A stretch of DNA of 26,793 bases from Bacteroidales bacterium UBA6408 (GCA_002439805.1 DJPQ01000054.1:1-26793); one strand, 5' to 3'. Shown: positions 9,601-15,780, numbered from the stretch's first letter. Numbers and translations are program-made. The notes: a model not told the origin generated them from the letters alone.

Positions 9601-9889
9601 CCGGAAGTTCAACATTGACGATGCTCCTGCCGGCGGCCGCTGCCTCGACCTGCTTGTAACCGACGGAGATGAACACGAGCACATCTTCTCCTGCCTTGAC
9701 CTTGATGCTGTAATTACCGTCAGCATCGGCCGATGTGCCAGTCATTGTGCCTTTGACCTGAACTGATGCGAAAGGGATGCCTTCGCCTGTGGAGGCGTCG
9801 GTGACCTTGCCGGAAATCTCCCTGTTCTGCGCAAGGGCAAGTCCGGCGGACATCATGATGGCCACGAAAAAAAGAAGGACTTTTTTCAT
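6680..9889 (-). CDS. SusC/RagA-family TonB-dependent outer-membrane transporter (left operon)
   Basis: This 1069-residue outer-membrane importer is driven by the TonB system. Signal peptide 1-20 (MKKVLLFF...LALAQ). A carboxypeptidase-D regulatory-like domain covers about 24-97 (ISGKVTDASTGEGIPFASV). A TonB-box-like LDETIVVAFGT lies at 102-112. The plug (about 115-230) carries the SusC signature RIRGTSSISAG...LFVVDGVP and ALYGARGANGVIMITTK. The rest is the 22-stranded barrel, ending in the typical aromatic C-terminus (GGINITF). The frame can be extended to a TTG at 9895, but ATG 9889 fits the signal peptide. Its leader carries the left inverted repeat, whose core ends 58 bases upstream of the ATG. 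Expression is therefore predicted to depend on the orientation of the adjacent invertible segment. Confidence 0.97.
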   Translation of the reverse strand: MKKVLLFFVAIMMSAGLALAQNREISGKVTDASTGEGIPFASVQVKGTMTGTSADADGNYSIKVKAGEDVLVFISVGYKQVEAAAAGRSIVNVELPVDATALDETIVVAFGTSTKESFTGSATVVKSSDIAKVQSSDATRALEGVVAGVQMTTSSGTLGTSPSIRIRGTSSISAGSSPLFVVDGVPYSGDLNNINSADIETMTVLKDAASNALYGARGANGVIMITTKKAKAGEAVVNIDAKWGWNTKALKYYDYITDPAQYYETHYAALYNSYVSAGSSASDAWLKANSVLTGAQGDGGLEYMVYTVPEGQSFIGTNGKVNPNATLGRLVNYDGTDYWLQPDNWMDSAYHSSLRQEYNISVSGTTGKASILASAGYLKNYGIIDSAHMTRYTARLKADYQAKKWLKVGGNAAYTKFNYTNANSDEGESSTGNVFANATAVAPIYPLYVRDANKQIMYDSYGHKMYDYGNGMNAGLTRPTFNGSNALAALKLDRAYSEGNAVNGTAFADITFLKDFKFSLNGGFGLQEVRATNMANKYYGQFAEDGGYTDKSHDRTLYYNLQQLLSWNRAFGDHNVNVLLGHENFVQNGYSLSASKSNVFDMSNDELNGAVVDSKAAASSRSTYMNEGYFVRAQYDYANRVFASASYRRDASSRFHPDYRWGNFWSASAAWLINHESWFHASWVDMLKLKASIGSQGNDNIGNYLYVDTYSIVNDNNNGIATIFGTKGTKDITWETNTNFNTGVDFEFFGNRLSGTVEYFYRKTSDMLYYFTVPASLGYGGYYDNVGDMRNQGIEISLYGTPVQTKNFRWDVYANATHYTNKVTYIPDEKKTRTIEGFSGYANGNKFIGEGLPLYTFYMPKYAGVDKATGEPLWYKDVKDEQGNVTGRETTNVYSQATDYLCDDPTPKLYGGFGTSFEFFGVDISVSFTYSLGGLTYDSGYASLMASPVADNTGGNFHKDILKAWTPENTDTDIPRFQLGDQYNSSSSDRFLVPASYLNFQNAQIGYTLPSKITQKIKVSKLRFYLTCDNIWYCSYRQGLDPRYSFSGSTNDSVNSPVRTLSGGINITF

Positions 9890-9903
9890 AAGCAAAAATT
9901 TAA

Positions 9904-10042
9904 TTAAACATTATAATACCTTTGATGCGATTTCAACATTTATCATCATGCGATTTTTCACATTCACTACTACTCCGCGCACCTCCGCCCGTATGCCCCG
10001 AAACCGTGTGCTGAAAACCGTGCACTAAAAAACGGGCGTTTT
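9904..10042. repeat. Left inverted repeat (IRL) of the invertible segment
   Basis: Reverse-complement match to 11122-11238. The core 9948-10042 (95 bp) differs from 11122-11218 (97 bp) by only three substitutions and one 2-base indel in ctactactc/cgcgcacc. Outside the core the match continues as ttaaacat.ataatacctttg (9904-9924), interrupted by about 23 extra bases on this side that partly duplicate atgcgattt. The repeat is the untranslated leader of the left susC. Its position and near identity identify it as one boundary of a DNA inversion. Confidence 0.95.
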
Positions 10043-10053
10043 TTAGTGCACGG
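10018..10053. other. Left recombination-site candidate: perfect 15-bp dyad around cgggcg
   Basis: The sequence ccgtgcactaaaaaa, a 6-base centre cgggcg, and ttttttagtgcacgg form a perfect dyad. The central dinucleotide (10035-10036) is GG, which is not self-complementary. Serine invertases cut staggered at a central dinucleotide flanked by two subunit-binding half-sites, so this is the best candidate crossover site. The outer half (10018-10032) is inside the inverted repeat; the inner half lies in the invertible segment. On the minus strand the dyad is followed by TTTT (10017-10014), so it could also act as a terminator or attenuator for leftward transcripts. Confidence 0.6.
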
Positions 10054-10069
10054 GGAAATGTCTACATAA

Positions 10070-10102
10070 CAAACATATTTTCAATACATTACAAGTCCGA
10101 AA
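10070..10102 (-). promoter_or_regulatory. Candidate leftward promoter at the left edge of the invertible segment
   Basis: On the minus strand TTTC (10102-10099), 21 bases, then TATGTTTG (10077-10070). The -7 box is a perfect TAnnTTTG; the -33 box has one mismatch from TTTG. It points at the left susC. Transcripts would start near 10065 and must pass through the perfect hairpin at 10053-10018 before the susC leader. Confidence 0.45.
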
Positions 10103-10107
10103 CAATC

Positions 10108-10749
10108 ATGTCTGTCATTGCGTATGTGAGGGTCAGCACACAGGAGCAACCCTTTGAAAGTCAGGAATATGAAATCAAAAGATGGTGCAGGGAGCATTCG
10201 CTGGACATTGACGGTTGGGTGACGGAATCAGTTTCGGGGACTGTTTCATGGGAAAAGCGTATGCTCGGAAAAGCCATTCGGAGGATGAGGTCCGGAGACC
10301 TGCTCGTGTGTTCTGAAATATCGCGCCTCGGCCGTAATATGCTGATGATTATGTCCATACTCAACATCTGCTCCCAGAAAGGACTGCGCATCCACACGAT
10401 AAAGGACGACTTCGACCTCGCCGACAACATAAACTCAAAGATCATCGCATTCGCGTTCGCCCTCGCCGCCGAAATCGAAAGAAACCTCATCTCCCAGCGG
10501 ACCCGCGAGGCCCTTGCCGCAAAGAAGACCGCAGGCGTGAACCTCGGCCGGCCTAAGGGACACTCGGAGAAAGTTCAAAGGATATGCAGCGAATCCGGCG
10601 ACATAGAGGCGCTCATCGCTTCCGGAAGCACAATGGCCTCAGTCGCCAAGCTCTACAATGTCCACCGCAATACCCTCGCCCGACTCCGCCGGATGAACTA
10701 CCGCATCCAGCCCGGCGAAGCAATCGCGTCCGAACAGAATGAAATTTAG
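10108..10749 (+). CDS. Serine recombinase, master DNA invertase (Mpi) family
   Basis: This 213-residue enzyme is a small serine recombinase that inverts DNA between two short sites. The resolvase fold begins MSVIAYVRVST: Ser10 is the predicted nucleophile and Arg8 is conserved. Further active-site residues are in EISRLGRN (Arg73, Arg76), where a Ser replaces the Asp of resolvases, as in Mpi. NINSKIIAFAFALAAEIER (108-126) leads into the long E-helix, then LGRPKG (147-152) and a C-terminal helix-turn-helix (about 173-195, SVAKLYNVHRNTLARL). In Bacteroides fragilis, Mpi inverts many promoters of capsule loci. Here the gene lies inside the segment it is predicted to flip, 55 bases from the left site, so its own orientation changes with each event. 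No -33/-7 promoter with good spacing was found directly upstream. Confidence 0.97.
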   Translation: MSVIAYVRVSTQEQPFESQEYEIKRWCREHSLDIDGWVTESVSGTVSWEKRMLGKAIRRMRSGDLLVCSEISRLGRNMLMIMSILNICSQKGLRIHTIKDDFDLADNINSKIIAFAFALAAEIERNLISQRTREALAAKKTAGVNLGRPKGHSEKVQRICSESGDIEALIASGSTMASVAKLYNVHRNTLARLRRMNYRIQPGEAIASEQNEI

Positions 10750-10755
10750 CCATTC

Positions 10756-10786
10756 TTGGATAGTGTCGGAATAAAGCATATATTTG
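10756..10786 (+). promoter_or_regulatory. Candidate rightward promoter just after the invertase gene
   Basis: TTG (10756-10758), exactly 20 bases, then TATATTTG (10779-10786): a full match to the Bacteroidota TTG / TAnnTTTG consensus and spacing. Initiation would be near 10790-10793. It would give the right susC a leader of about 465 bases. A TGTCGGAATAA repeat lies in its spacer and two more overlap the predicted start, which suggests control by a DNA-binding protein. Confidence 0.5.
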
Positions 10787-10808
10787 TGTCGGAATAATGT
10801 CGGAATAA
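10764..10808. repeat. Three direct copies of TGTCGGAATAA over a promoter
   Basis: Exact 11-base copies at 10764-10774, 10787-10797 and 10798-10808. Copies two and three abut; copies one and two are offset by 23 bases, so all three fall close to one face of the helix. Copy one sits between the -33 and -7 elements of the promoter at 10756-10786 and copy two covers its predicted start. They look like operator half-sites or accessory sites for the recombinase; the binder is unknown. Confidence 0.8.
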
Positions 10809-11072
10809 AGGACATACAGCGTATCAGAAAGTAACACTTTGAGCGGGGGCTGCGGAGTGGAAAATCGGGTGGGAAAATATGCGTTTAATGTGATTTAACC
10901 GAGATTTTTGAAGAAAATTGAACATTTTTCAAAAATTTTCATTTCGCGTCGTCAAAACAAAAATAATGTCAAATCGTTACTTTTTGTCGAATTTACATAA
11001 TAAATTAAAAGCAATTTATTTCCTAAAGTATTAGCATCGTTGGTTAAACGACTGTCAGACAACCTAAAAAGA

Positions 11073-11104
11073 TTTGGATTTGTGAAATTTAATCACAAAC
11101 TTTG
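11073..11104 (+). promoter_or_regulatory. Candidate rightward promoter at the right edge of the invertible segment
   Basis: TTTG (11073-11076), 20 bases, then AAACTTTG (11097-11104). Spacing is ideal and the -7 box differs from TAnnTTTG only at its first base. Initiation would be near 11108-11111, directly before the right repeat, giving the right susC a leader of about 150 bases. After inversion this promoter would face the left susC. A perfect dyad fills its spacer. Confidence 0.5.
11079..11099. promoter_or_regulatory. Operator-like dyad TTTGTGA-N7-TCACAAA inside the promoter spacer
   Basis: TTTGTGA (11079-11085) and TCACAAA (11093-11099) form a perfect 7-bp inverted repeat with a 7-base spacer. 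It lies between and over the -33 and -7 elements at 11073-11104, where a bound protein would block initiation. It resembles Crp/Fnr-family sites (TGTGA...TCACA) but the spacing is one base longer than the classical site, so the regulator class is uncertain. Confidence 0.45.
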
Positions 11105-11110
11105 CAATTC

Positions 11111-11146
11111 GCACGCACAATAAAACGCCCGTTTTTTAGTGCACGG
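11111..11146. other. Right recombination-site candidate (degenerate dyad around cgcccg)
   Basis: This is the counterpart, in opposite orientation, of the left site at 10018-10053. The outer half ttttttagtgcacgg (11132-11146) and the centre cgcccg (11126-11131) are identical in reverse complement. The inner half gcacgcacaataaaa (11111-11125) matches the dyad at only 10 of 15 positions. The right site therefore forms a much weaker hairpin than the left one in this orientation. Confidence 0.5.
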
Positions 11147-11238
11147 TTTTCTGCACACGGCTTCGGAGCATACGGGCGGAGGTGCGCGGCGAGTAGTAGT
11201 GAATGTGAAAAATCGCATCAAAGGTATTATATGTTTAA
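11122..11238. repeat. Right inverted repeat (IRR) of the invertible segment
   Basis: Reverse complement of 9904-10042, with the near-identical core at 11122-11218. It forms the untranslated leader of the right susC; the core ends 39 bases before the ATG at 11258. Two of the three core substitutions relative to the left arm fall in a small hairpin (GCT-TCGG-AGC at 11160-11169; GTT-TCGG-GGC on the left) and keep it paired through G-U wobbles. Confidence 0.95.
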
Positions 11239-11257
11239 CAATTCTAATGAGTTTTTT

Positions 11258-14200
11258 ATGAGTAAAAGATTATTCTCATTAGCGCTGTGCCTGCTGATTG
11301 GCGTGGGCACGGCATTCGCTCAGACTGTAAAGGTCTCCGGAACTGTCACGGACAACAACGGCGACCCTGTGGTCAGCGCGGCTGTCCAGCTCAAGGGCAG
11401 CACAAGCGTCTATACTATGACAGACGCTGTCGGAGAGTTCTCCATCAATGTTCCCGGCGACGGCACCCTTGCCGTAAGCTGCCTCGGGTTCACCCCGACA
11501 GAAGTTCCGGTCAACGGACGCAGCACTGTTACGATTCAGCTCAAGCCCGACAGTCAGGTGCTTGAAGACGTCATCGTCGTGGCTTACGGAACGGTCCGAA
11601 GGGAAGCCAACACGGGCTCCGTCACATCGGTAAAGAACGAACAGCTGGCGCAGGTCCCGGCGACATCAGTCGATAAGATGCTCGCGGGAAAGATGGCCGG
11701 CGTGTCAATAACGTCGGGCTCCGGCCAGCCGGGCTCGACATCAACCGTCCGCGTGCGCGGAACGTCATCCATCAACGCCGGCAACGAGCCTCTCTGGGTT
11801 GTCGATGGCATTCCGGTGATGAGCGGCGACGGACGCCAGATGTCTAACATGGGTGTCGGCGGCGGCTCTTCAACCACTTTCCTCAACCCTAACGACATCG
11901 AGTCAATCACTGTCCTCAAGGACGCGGCCGCGGCATCCATCTACGGTTCCCGCGCAGCCAACGGAGTCATACTCGTGACCACCAAGAGCGGAAAGAACGG
12001 GCAGGCAAAATTCACCGCGAGGGCAAAGTACGGGGCGCAGCAGCTCATCAACGACAACAATTACCGTCCCCTCACAGGCTCCGAGCTGCTCGATTACAAG
12101 CGAGTATGCGCAATCAACGCCGGCTACAATCCGGACGACCCGACTTCGCAGTACTATTATCCTCAGTCGCTTCTTCAGAACGGGACAACGGACTGGTACA
12201 AAGAGCTCACCAAGGTCGGTTCACTTCAGGAGTACGAGATCAACGCCACCGGCGGTACTGAAAAGGCTTCATACTACTCGTCAGTTTCATATCACAAGAA
12301 TGACGGCGTGTTCTATGGCGTAGGGTACCAGCGCTTCACCGCCCGCGTGAATGCGGACATGAAGCTTACCAACACCCTCAAGGCAGGAGCGAAGTTCAAC
12401 CTCAGCTATGCTGATTCCGATTCAGGCCAGATGGGTGACCTCTACTACGCAAACCCGCAGATTGCGATGTTCACGATTCTTCCGTGGACGCCGCTGTTGA
12501 ATAAAGACGGCAGCTATAACACCGTAATTCAGGAAAACTCCAACACGAACCCGCGCGCCAACGCAGCGTACGACGAGAACAACGACAAGGACTACCGTCT
12601 CCAGGGTAACCTCTACCTTGAGTGGAAGCCGATAAAGCAACTCACGTTCAAGACAAACAACGGGGTGGAGTTCGACTATGTGGATTCGCGCCAATACAGG
12701 GATCCTAAGACGCATCAGGGCACCGCGACCCTGTTCACATACTGGAACAAGGACATCCGCTACACTACGTCAAACACCATCACCTACGACGACAAGTACG
12801 GCGACCACGCCCTCAGGGTTCTCGTCGGCCAGGAGGCAATGTATGACAAGGCAGACCTGCTCGGCGGATATTCCCCGAATGTGGACCCGGCAATCCCTTA
12901 TCCGACCACCGGAGTGGGAGACACCGACCAGGTGGATTTCAGCATGGCGGAGGAATCGCTCCTTTCATTCTTCGGCGTTGCGGACTACAACTATCTCGGC
13001 AAATACTACCTTCAGGCCTCGGTACGTGCGGACGGCAGCTCGCTCTTCGGCGTACAGAACAAATGGGGCGTGTTCTGGTCCGTCAGCGGTTCATGGAACA
13101 TCAACCGGGAGAAATGGATGTCCGCAACTAAAGACTGGCTCAGCGCACTTAAAATCCGCGCGTCATACGGCGTGAACGGAAACAACAACATCGCCGCGTA
13201 CAGAGCCTACGGCACATATGCATCAATCACCTACGGAGGCGCAACCGGTATGGCGCAGTCCCGCCCTGCAAATCCTAACCTCTCGTGGGAGAAGAACAAG
13301 ACCTGGGACGCCGGACTCGATTTCGGATTCTTCAACGACCGCCTCACCGGTTCGCTCGATGTTTATAGCAGAAAGACGACCGATATGCTGCTTTCAAAGA
13401 GGGTTCCTTACACAACAGGATTCGGAACGAACTTCATGAATGTCGGCGCAATCCGCAACAACGGCATCGAATTCCAGCTTGAAGGAGTGCTTCTGAACCT
13501 TAACGACTGGAACTGGACGGTCGGATTCAATGTCGCCCTCAACCGTTCCAAGGTTCTTGATCTGGCGGACTCCGAGTATCTTTCCGTCTCCGATTCAAGG
13601 GCAAACAGCAATGACAGTACGCCTGTACGCATTGCCAAAGGCCATGGTCTCTACACGTTCTATACGAGGGACTACTACGGAGTGAATCCGTCGAACGGAG
13701 AGCCTCTCTGGTACGATGAGGACGGGAAACTCACTTCCGTCTCTTCAAAGGCGCGCTACATCTATGCCGGCTCGCCGGAGCCGAAGGCCACGGGCGGTTT
13801 CAACACCACGATTTCATGGAAAGGACTCAGCCTCTCGGCTTACTTCGAGTTCATCGCGGGCAACAAAGTGTTCGTCAACGGACAGGCAGATGTGGACGGT
13901 GCCTCAATGAACACCAACACTTCCACGGCGTCGCTCAACTACTGGAAAAAGCCGGGAGACACAGGTGTCTCTCCTAAGCCGGTTGCAGGTCAGGCCAACA
14001 GGTCCTATGCAGCATCAACTCGCAACATTCAGGACGGAAGCTATACGAGAATCAAGGACATCACCCTTTCATACAGCCTGCCGCAGAACGCACTCAAGGC
14101 GATACATATGAAGGGACTCAGAATTTATGTCAGCGCACTCAATCCTTACACTTTCCACAAAGTGAAAGGCGTGATGGACCCGGAGCTCGGAACTCTCGGC

Positions 14201-14266
14201 TACACGATGGGTGCGTCCCATACGATGGTAAAATCTTTCGTCGGAGGAGTGGAAGTGTCATTCTAA
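11258..14266 (+). CDS. SusC/RagA-family TonB-dependent outer-membrane transporter (right operon)
   Basis: This 1002-residue importer has signal peptide 1-22 (MSKRLFSLALCLLIG...FAQ), a carboxypeptidase-D regulatory-like domain (about 25-97, VSGTVTDNNGDPVVSAAV), a TonB-box-like LEDVIVVAYGT (102-112), and a plug with RVRGTSSINAG...LWVVDGIP and ASIYGSRAANGVILVTTK. The barrel ends in VEVSF. The open frame runs upstream through the inverted repeat to 11102, and an in-frame ATG exists at 11231, but ATG 11258 gives a clean signal peptide and keeps the repeat untranslated. It is only distantly similar to the left SusC (shared motifs, different barrel loops), so the two should import different substrates. 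SusD follows within 14 bases. Confidence 0.97.
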   Translation: MSKRLFSLALCLLIGVGTAFAQTVKVSGTVTDNNGDPVVSAAVQLKGSTSVYTMTDAVGEFSINVPGDGTLAVSCLGFTPTEVPVNGRSTVTIQLKPDSQVLEDVIVVAYGTVRREANTGSVTSVKNEQLAQVPATSVDKMLAGKMAGVSITSGSGQPGSTSTVRVRGTSSINAGNEPLWVVDGIPVMSGDGRQMSNMGVGGGSSTTFLNPNDIESITVLKDAAAASIYGSRAANGVILVTTKSGKNGQAKFTARAKYGAQQLINDNNYRPLTGSELLDYKRVCAINAGYNPDDPTSQYYYPQSLLQNGTTDWYKELTKVGSLQEYEINATGGTEKASYYSSVSYHKNDGVFYGVGYQRFTARVNADMKLTNTLKAGAKFNLSYADSDSGQMGDLYYANPQIAMFTILPWTPLLNKDGSYNTVIQENSNTNPRANAAYDENNDKDYRLQGNLYLEWKPIKQLTFKTNNGVEFDYVDSRQYRDPKTHQGTATLFTYWNKDIRYTTSNTITYDDKYGDHALRVLVGQEAMYDKADLLGGYSPNVDPAIPYPTTGVGDTDQVDFSMAEESLLSFFGVADYNYLGKYYLQASVRADGSSLFGVQNKWGVFWSVSGSWNINREKWMSATKDWLSALKIRASYGVNGNNNIAAYRAYGTYASITYGGATGMAQSRPANPNLSWEKNKTWDAGLDFGFFNDRLTGSLDVYSRKTTDMLLSKRVPYTTGFGTNFMNVGAIRNNGIEFQLEGVLLNLNDWNWTVGFNVALNRSKVLDLADSEYLSVSDSRANSNDSTPVRIAKGHGLYTFYTRDYYGVNPSNGEPLWYDEDGKLTSVSSKARYIYAGSPEPKATGGFNTTISWKGLSLSAYFEFIAGNKVFVNGQADVDGASMNTNTSTASLNYWKKPGDTGVSPKPVAGQANRSYAASTRNIQDGSYTRIKDITLSYSLPQNALKAIHMKGLRIYVSALNPYTFHKVKGVMDPELGTLGYTMGASHTMVKSFVGGVEVSF

Positions 14267-14279
14267 AATGATGTTGATT

Positions 14280-15731
14280 ATGAAAAAGAGAATATTGCTT
14301 TATACATTGGCAGCCGCATCACTTTTTGCAGCAGCCGGCTGCTCGGACTTCCTCACGCGGGATCCGAAACTGCAGCAGAGCACGGACATCACGCTGTCCT
14401 CCTACACGGGACTCAACAGTGCCACTTGGGGTGCGTACAACTACCTTGCTTCCACCTCATGGTACGGAAACGACTGGGTCATTTCAGCCGAAATGCGTTC
14501 AGGCAACGGCAAGAAATCTAATTTCCGCGACAGCAACCGCTGCACGGCCGCATACACGTGGAATTACACGGAAACCTCAACTTCCGGAATGTGGAGCTAC
14601 TGCTATCTCACGGTGTCTAACGCAAACAACGTGATAGACAACCTCGAAGGGAAGGCGACAGGAGACGTGACCGAGCAGGATTTGAACAACCTCAAGGCAG
14701 AGTGCCTTTTCCTCAGGGCATTCTCCCATTTCTGCAACGTGCTCACTTATGGCCAGCCATACACTTGGTGCGTGAAGAACGACCCTGAAAGTCTCGGTGT
14801 CCCTTACATCTACCACACGAATCCGAATGACCAGTCGCCGCGCGAAACGGTGGTCTCCAACTACGGAAAAATAGTTGAAGACCTGCTTGAGGCGGAGAGC
14901 ATAATCGACCCTGATTATGCCCGCTCTGGCATTGCAGACCCGGCTTCAGCCGTGAACATCAGCACGATACAGGCGCTTCTTTCCCGTGTCTATCTCTATA
15001 TGGGAGAATGGCAGAAGTCAGCCGACTATGCGACCAAGGTCATCGGAAGCGGCAAATACAGGCTCTGGACAGCAGAAGAGTATCCAAATGTGTGGGGAGT
15101 CGACAAGGGAACGGGCGAAGTCATCTTCGAGGTTTACGGCAAGCTGACGAACTCTGCACATGGCAATTGGGAGGACATCTCATGGCTCACCAGCCCGGAA
15201 GGTTCAGGTGACCCGCAGGCTGCGGAGCCTCTCCTGAAGCTCTACGAATCCGGTGACGTGCGCCTCAAGGCCTACAGGACAGACAAGAACGAGGAGTCCG
15301 GCGGAATACTTTGGACCGCGAAATATCCCGGAAAGGGCGACAACGCCGCACCGGACTGCAACAATGTCATCATTTTCCGCCTCTCTGAGATGTATCTGAA
15401 CCGTGCGGAGGCCATAAAGAACGGAGCAACAGTTGAAGGAGTGACTGCGCTTGACGACATCAACGCCGTCGCAACCCTCAGGAACGCGACGCCTTACACC
15501 TCGGTAGGACAGACGGACATTGAGACTGAGCGGCGCAAGGAGTTCGCGTGGGAAGGCCTCTATCTTTACGACCTCGCCCGCTGGAACAAGCCTGTGGAGC
15601 GTGACGAGAAAGACTACCCGCTCTGCTCGCAGAACCTTAACGTTCCGTTCCCGAGCTACCACTGGGCTCTGCCGATTGCAAAGTCGGAACTTGACGTCAA
15701 CAAGAGTCTAAAACAGAATCCTACTGAATGA
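14280..15731 (+). CDS. SusD/RagB-family outer-membrane lipoprotein (right operon)
   Basis: 483 residues from ATG 14280 (MKKRILLYTL); in-frame ATGs at 14268 and 14271 are possible but give a poorer signal. Lipobox AAGC with Cys21, followed by SDFLTRDPK, the usual SusD opening (CxDFLxxxP). Helical-scaffold segments include LNNLKAECLFLRAFSHFCN, IQALLSRVYLYMGEWQKSADYATKVI, and the C-terminal IIFRLSEMYLNRAEAI and TERRKEFAWEGLYLYDLARW. It is predicted to cap the SusC at 11258-14266 on the cell surface. The gene starts 13 bases after the susC stop codon, so co-expression is near certain. It shows family motifs in common with the left SusD, but no close sequence identity in the ligand regions. Confidence 0.95.
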   Translation: MKKRILLYTLAAASLFAAAGCSDFLTRDPKLQQSTDITLSSYTGLNSATWGAYNYLASTSWYGNDWVISAEMRSGNGKKSNFRDSNRCTAAYTWNYTETSTSGMWSYCYLTVSNANNVIDNLEGKATGDVTEQDLNNLKAECLFLRAFSHFCNVLTYGQPYTWCVKNDPESLGVPYIYHTNPNDQSPRETVVSNYGKIVEDLLEAESIIDPDYARSGIADPASAVNISTIQALLSRVYLYMGEWQKSADYATKVIGSGKYRLWTAEEYPNVWGVDKGTGEVIFEVYGKLTNSAHGNWEDISWLTSPEGSGDPQAAEPLLKLYESGDVRLKAYRTDKNEESGGILWTAKYPGKGDNAAPDCNNVIIFRLSEMYLNRAEAIKNGATVEGVTALDDINAVATLRNATPYTSVGQTDIETERRKEFAWEGLYLYDLARWNKPVERDEKDYPLCSQNLNVPFPSYHWALPIAKSELDVNKSLKQNPTE

Positions 15732-15780
15732 TAAGGGATTAAGTAGTAAGGATTTGAGTAGTAATGAAAATGAAGTAATT

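Larger units (their letters stand above)
10750..11121. other. Gene-free, AT-rich regulatory stretch inside the invertible segment
   Basis: No credible reading frame lies between the invertase stop and the right repeat. Base composition is markedly richer in A+T than the flanking genes, especially 10870-11110. Besides the promoters and repeats listed separately, there is a nested dyad at 10905-10940: TTTTTGAA (10905-10912) pairs with TTCAAAAA (10928-10935), and GAAAATT (10913-10919) pairs with AATTTTC (10934-10940). This is consistent with a protein-binding or bent promoter region. Confidence 0.7.
10036..11128. mobile_element. Invertible DNA segment (about 1.09 kb) carrying its own invertase
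   Basis: The bounds are taken at the central dinucleotides of the two dyad sites (10035-10036 GG and, on the opposite strand, 11128-11129). The segment contains a serine recombinase gene, at least three candidate promoters, an operator-like direct repeat and AT-rich untranslated DNA. It lies between two divergent susC genes. Inverted orientation of the flanking repeats predicts inversion, not excision. Inversion would leave both coding sequences intact and reassign the promoters. This is a fixed regulatory switch, not a transposon; no transposase or target duplication is visible. Confidence 0.8.

Noticed and set aside
9917..9924. TACCTTTG in the left arm as a promoter for the invertase
   Set aside because: It matches TAnnTTTG but has no TTTG or TTG at 19-21 bases upstream, and the same sequence in the right arm would point into the segment from the other side. 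Probably chance within the repeat.
10613..10837. 74-codon open frame on the minus strand over the invertase 3' end
   Set aside because: It overlaps the recombinase coding region in antisense, and its start region is merely the reverse reading of the TGTCGGAATAA repeats.
10036..11128. Insertion sequence or conjugative element in place of an inversion switch
   Set aside because: The enzyme is a small Mpi-type invertase without the large C-terminal region of serine integrases. No transposase, cargo or target-site duplication is visible, and the flanking repeats are long, inverted and symmetrical with respect to two susC leaders.
11102..11257. N-terminal extension of the right SusC through the inverted repeat
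   Set aside because: The 52 added residues are basic and low in hydrophobicity and would bury the signal peptide. The same repeat on the left is untranslated. ATG 11258 fits the family.
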